DNA from: Caenorhabditis remanei
Lineage: Eukaryota > Nematoda > Chromadorea > Rhabditida > Rhabditidae
DNA length: 64,000 nt
Assembly (NCBI RefSeq): GCF_010183535.1
Contig: NC_071329.1
Location: 17,560,879 to 17,624,878 of the forward strand
Reading direction: 5' to 3'
The notes under the pieces were generated by a model. That model saw only the letters and a program-made list of their open reading frames with translations, searched no databases and was not told the DNA's origin. The position numbers and the translations under genes are program-made. Below are positions 63,108 through 64,000 of this stretch, piece after piece (position 1 is the first letter of the stretch; every line of letters begins with the position of its first letter).

Positions 63108-64000
63108 GTACCTGAGTTGTGATCGCCAGGAGAAAAGGTGACGCGGTTATGCCAAATGGCAGCCGTGTAAACCGGTACGTGACGATATTGTCTGGAGTGG
63201 CCGGTTTGGTGTGGTCTTTCAACCAAAGAAATTTGGTGCAATTTCTGTGTTGAGGTTGAAGTCTGACCTGATGGAAGGCCTTCTCCAAGTCGGCAATCAT
63301 GAGGTACGGCTTGGTCCGTGATCTGAATAGGATACCGAGGATCGATTTCAGAATCGATGGGCCTGGGTGTATACATTGATTCAGTGACTGTTCGTTCTTC
63401 ATGTGTGAAGAGGCGTCGAGTACGATGCGGAGTTTTGTGTTTTGAGCATCGGGTTTGATAATTACCCGGTGGGGGATGTAATAATGTGGGCCGATGTGCT
63501 GCTCATTTTCTGGAACTAGTTCGATTATGCCAGAAATTAATTGCTGCTGAATAATGTTGTTGTACGTTGCCCGATCCGTCATGGAAGCTAGTTGTACTTC
63601 TAATAGTGATATGAGACGTTTAACAGCGACTAAGTAGTTGTCGTGGAGTGTGGCCTCCTTTCCGTTGAATGGAAACTGAACGTATAGTTTGTTGTCTTTA
63701 TCTAGAATGGCTGTCTTTTTGTACTTGAGTATGAGATCCTGATTGAGCTGTACTCTTTGTAGAATAGCAGTTGGTGGTTCTATTCCGAGAACTTCGAGTT
63801 TCCAAGATTGTTCAAGAAGCCAATCCAGGCGTGCGTTTGTCACTTGTGGTGACTGACTTATTTCGACTGATAACTCTTCTGGGCGATCATAATCGGACAT
63901 GTCGATAGTGTTAATGTATGACTCGTTGTAGTCATTGTTCTGATCTGAAGAGTCATTTTGTGTTTCCGTGGCCCGTTGGAGTGCATCTGGCACTGGACTT
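63097..64000 (-). pseudogene. Pao pol: N-terminal reverse transcriptase part
   Basis: A frame of at least 298 codons, open towards the window end, contains the family pattern LRIVLDASSH (188-197), the first catalytic Asp in MIADLEKAFHQVRL (232-245) and RLPFGITASPFLLA (277-290), then stops at 63097, 11 bases past the start of the next ORF. One-base frame displacement separates it from the rest of RT. Whether this is a mutation or a frameshift site cannot be told from one copy; BEL/Pao elements normally encode this as one frame. Confidence 0.75.

Larger units (their letters stand above)
58621..64000 (-). mobile_element. BEL/Pao LTR retrotransposon, partial, damaged
   Basis: Minus-strand element running past the window end. 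Order from high to low coordinates: reverse transcriptase (63097-64000), active-site end of RT plus RNase H plus integrase (60519-63107), inserted foldback (59380-60524), pol tail (59171-59377), and a Pro-rich short ORF (58712-58984). A purine-rich tract (GAAGAAGGAGAAGGACGAG on the minus strand, near 58795-58815) could be the polypurine tract; the LTR edge was not resolved. The copy is inactive as it stands. Confidence 0.75.

Overview
The window is nuclear DNA of a nematode, almost certainly a Caenorhabditis species. Introns are short and AT-rich with TTTTCAG acceptors, one start codon sits directly behind a splice-leader-like acceptor, and the gene families are typical of the genus: supplementary nuclear hormone receptors (NHRs), DUF3557 proteins, small C2H2 zinc-finger proteins and potassium-channel-tetramerisation-type BTB relics. 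Repeat density is very high, as on an autosome arm. All gene models below were assembled by reading exons, splice sites and codon phase by eye; none was checked by alignment.

Layout. 0.7-3.1 kb: a seven-finger C2H2 gene (+). 4.0-4.4 kb: a small single-pass membrane protein (+), with two paralogues at 9.3-9.7 kb (-, 5' end missing) and 20.5-21.3 kb (-). 5.5-8.6 kb and 15.0-16.8 kb: two DUF3557 genes (+). 12.3-12.9 kb: a DUF281-like secreted-type gene with a doubtful N-terminus (-). 17.6-18.6 kb: a terminal-inverted-repeat (TIR) element carrying two host-like exons. 18.7-19.2 kb: a Smr-domain gene (-). 22.7-23.7 kb: a decayed BTB/T1 gene.

24.6-33.1 kb (+): the most striking region. Four tandem genes share one unusual C-terminal cassette. 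Three are C2H2 zinc-finger genes (one a pseudogene); in the fourth the zinc fingers are replaced by a nuclear-receptor DNA-binding domain, joined at a splice acceptor that is coding sequence in the sister genes.

33.7-49.7 kb (-): one 14-exon gene, predicted 1276 aa, with an AT-hook and four tandem copies of a composite module I do not recognise. Its introns hold a 1.95-kb near-perfect palindrome, a nested transposon, a LINE fragment and long arrays of dispersed repeats.

52.5-58.1 kb (-): an NHR gene whose exons join in phase to give two complete zinc-finger DNA-binding domains plus one ligand-binding domain. Two of its introns carry oppositely oriented arrays of the same 17-bp word.

58.6-64.0 kb (-): a BEL/Pao retrotransposon, running off the window, broken by a frameshift near the reverse-transcriptase active site and by a 1145-bp mariner-type foldback inserted at a TA.

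The remaining sequence is MITEs (small foldback elements), satellites and simple-word arrays, listed individually. No rRNA, CRISPR or convincing functional tRNA was seen.
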